A stretch of 64,000 nucleotides of DNA, taken from the NCBI GenBank assembly GCA_026014665.1, contig JAOZHX010000017.1, positions 398,758 to 462,757 of the forward strand. The letters run 5' to 3'. Below, piece after piece: positions 63,303 through 64,000 of this stretch (its first letter is position 1; every line of letters begins with the position of its first letter). The notes below the pieces were generated by a model that ran no database searches, was not told the origin of the DNA, and was given only the letters and a program-made list of their open reading frames with translations. This stretch comes from Candidatus Bathyarchaeota archaeon (GTDB taxonomy: Archaea; Thermoproteota; Bathyarchaeia; Bathyarchaeales; Bathycorpusculaceae). Both the position numbers and the translations under genes were made by a program.

Positions 63303-63487
63303 GTGAAATTCAACCAAGCAACCTATGACCTTTTAACCTATAAAGATTGCGCTTATTAGATAAGTAAAATTATTTTAACTTATACTTTTTGGATGAGGCG
63401 AGACATCAACCGATATTTCTCCTGACTAATCGCAAAACAAATAAAGAAAAAAATCGCTAACTAAAAAGCCACGGGAGAAAATAGACA

Positions 63488-63793
63488 ATGGTCAGGATAG
63501 ATTCGGATAATTCTCTTTCTGAAGAACAAAAACAGGCTTTGATGAGTATTCGTGATGAGTTAATGGAGGCAGAGAAGACTCTAAAAAGGGCAGTCAAGGA
63601 AGCAGAGAAGTGCTATATAATTAGCAAATCACAGATTGCAATGCAAAATGAACTCGGGGGCATTCCTGTTAAAGAGGCTTTCCAAAATGAGCTTGCACGC
63701 TCTATGAAAGAGAAAAGTAATCTGCAAGTGATAATAGAAAAAGCACTTGAAGAAATGAGCAGTGCAAGACACAAAATAATTATAAATTTCTGA
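63488..63793 (+). CDS. Hypothetical coiled-coil protein
   Basis: 101 residues behind GGGAGAAAA. Almost entirely charged helix (QKQALMSIRDELMEAEKTLK, VKEAEKCYIISKSQIA, MKEKSNLQVIIEKALEEMS) ending IIINF. No recognised domain. It lies next to the hsd operon on the opposite strand and may belong to the accessory island. Confidence 0.6.
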   Translation: MVRIDSDNSLSEEQKQALMSIRDELMEAEKTLKRAVKEAEKCYIISKSQIAMQNELGGIPVKEAFQNELARSMKEKSNLQVIIEKALEEMSSARHKIIINF

Positions 63794-63902
63794 ATTTGGC
63801 ACCAGCAGATAAAAAACTTCCCAAATCTACAGCATTTTTCCAAATGGGTAGAACAACAACAGTTGGAAAAATTGCTTTGTTGTTGTTCTTCCGAACTTTG
63901 AC

Positions 63903-64000
63903 ATGACTAAAGAGAAGAAGAAAAAGGGGCTTGCTGCGCCACCAACTGCTTTTTCTTCTTCTACGGCACATAAGTCGGAAGAAGAAGACAATACCTCTGC
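63903..64000 (+). CDS. Partial gene running off the window
   Basis: An open frame begins at the ATG 63903 and stays open to the end of the window: a Lys-rich start (MTKEKKKKGLAAPPTAF), then Ser/Thr and an acidic stretch. Only 32 residues are visible, so no function can be given. Confidence 0.4.
   Translation, partial: MTKEKKKKGLAAPPTAFSSSTAHKSEEEDNTS

Overview
The window reads as an archaeal chromosome segment, probably from the TACK side and most likely Bathyarchaeia (inference; placement below Archaea is moderate). Archaeal markers seen directly include both subunits of family D DNA polymerase, Orc1/Cdc6, HerA/NurA, Rpo4, ribosomal proteins L10e and L21e, aIF5A, Pus10, Nob1, Dph2, Elf1, Sec61 beta, an LSm-like protein and geranylgeranylglyceryl phosphate synthase. 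Keeping PolD argues against classic Crenarchaeota. Several genes start at TTG or GTG behind GGTGA-type ribosome sites, and a few look leaderless behind TATA boxes.

Layout. 0.2-10.6 kb: METTL5-like methylase, Dph2, a large secreted beta-propeller protein, a start-less Lrp/AsnC remnant, PEP synthase, L10e, a Trm11-like methylase with an altered catalytic motif, and dCMP deaminase. 10.6-16 kb: a dense minus-strand information operon (SRP54, Pus10, L21e, Rpo4, DUF655, KsgA, HemK-like). 16.5-26.5 kb: aIF5A diverging from NAD kinase-Nob1, DUF2070, LSm, Sec61 beta (a 57-residue gene that is easy to miss), MazG, a winged-helix regulator, PolD large subunit, GGGPS and Elf1. 26.6-30.3 kb: NAD synthetase with a nitrilase, then two regulatory-looking genes set among TGTGAT dyads.

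30.3-37 kb is a replication and repair cluster. A winged-helix gene, nurA and herA lie on one side, and orc1/cdc6 and the PolD small subunit on the other, around an 800-base AT-rich gap. The gap holds three sequences resembling archaeal origin recognition boxes, two of them inverted around an A+T-rich tract. I interpret it as a replication origin.

37-49.4 kb: AbrB-PhoU regulator, OPRT, a split kinase pair (COG2187-like and COG0645-like) with a PHP phosphoesterase between, adenosylhomocysteinase, a PhoU/TrkA_C protein with an MgtE-like permease, and a radical SAM/SPASM enzyme with an unusual N-terminal half. 49.6-52.8 kb: isocitrate dehydrogenase and aconitase as an operon.

52.9-64 kb is accessory. 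Two direct repeats ending like the 3' end of a serine tRNA flank about 1.4 kb of decaying genes. Then come a small zinc-ribbon protein, a DprA-like plus phosphoribosyltransferase operon, and, converging on it, a complete type I restriction-modification operon (hsdM-hsdS-hsdR) ending in a YgjP-like metallopeptidase. This is the best candidate for an undescribed combined DNA-processing/defence locus.
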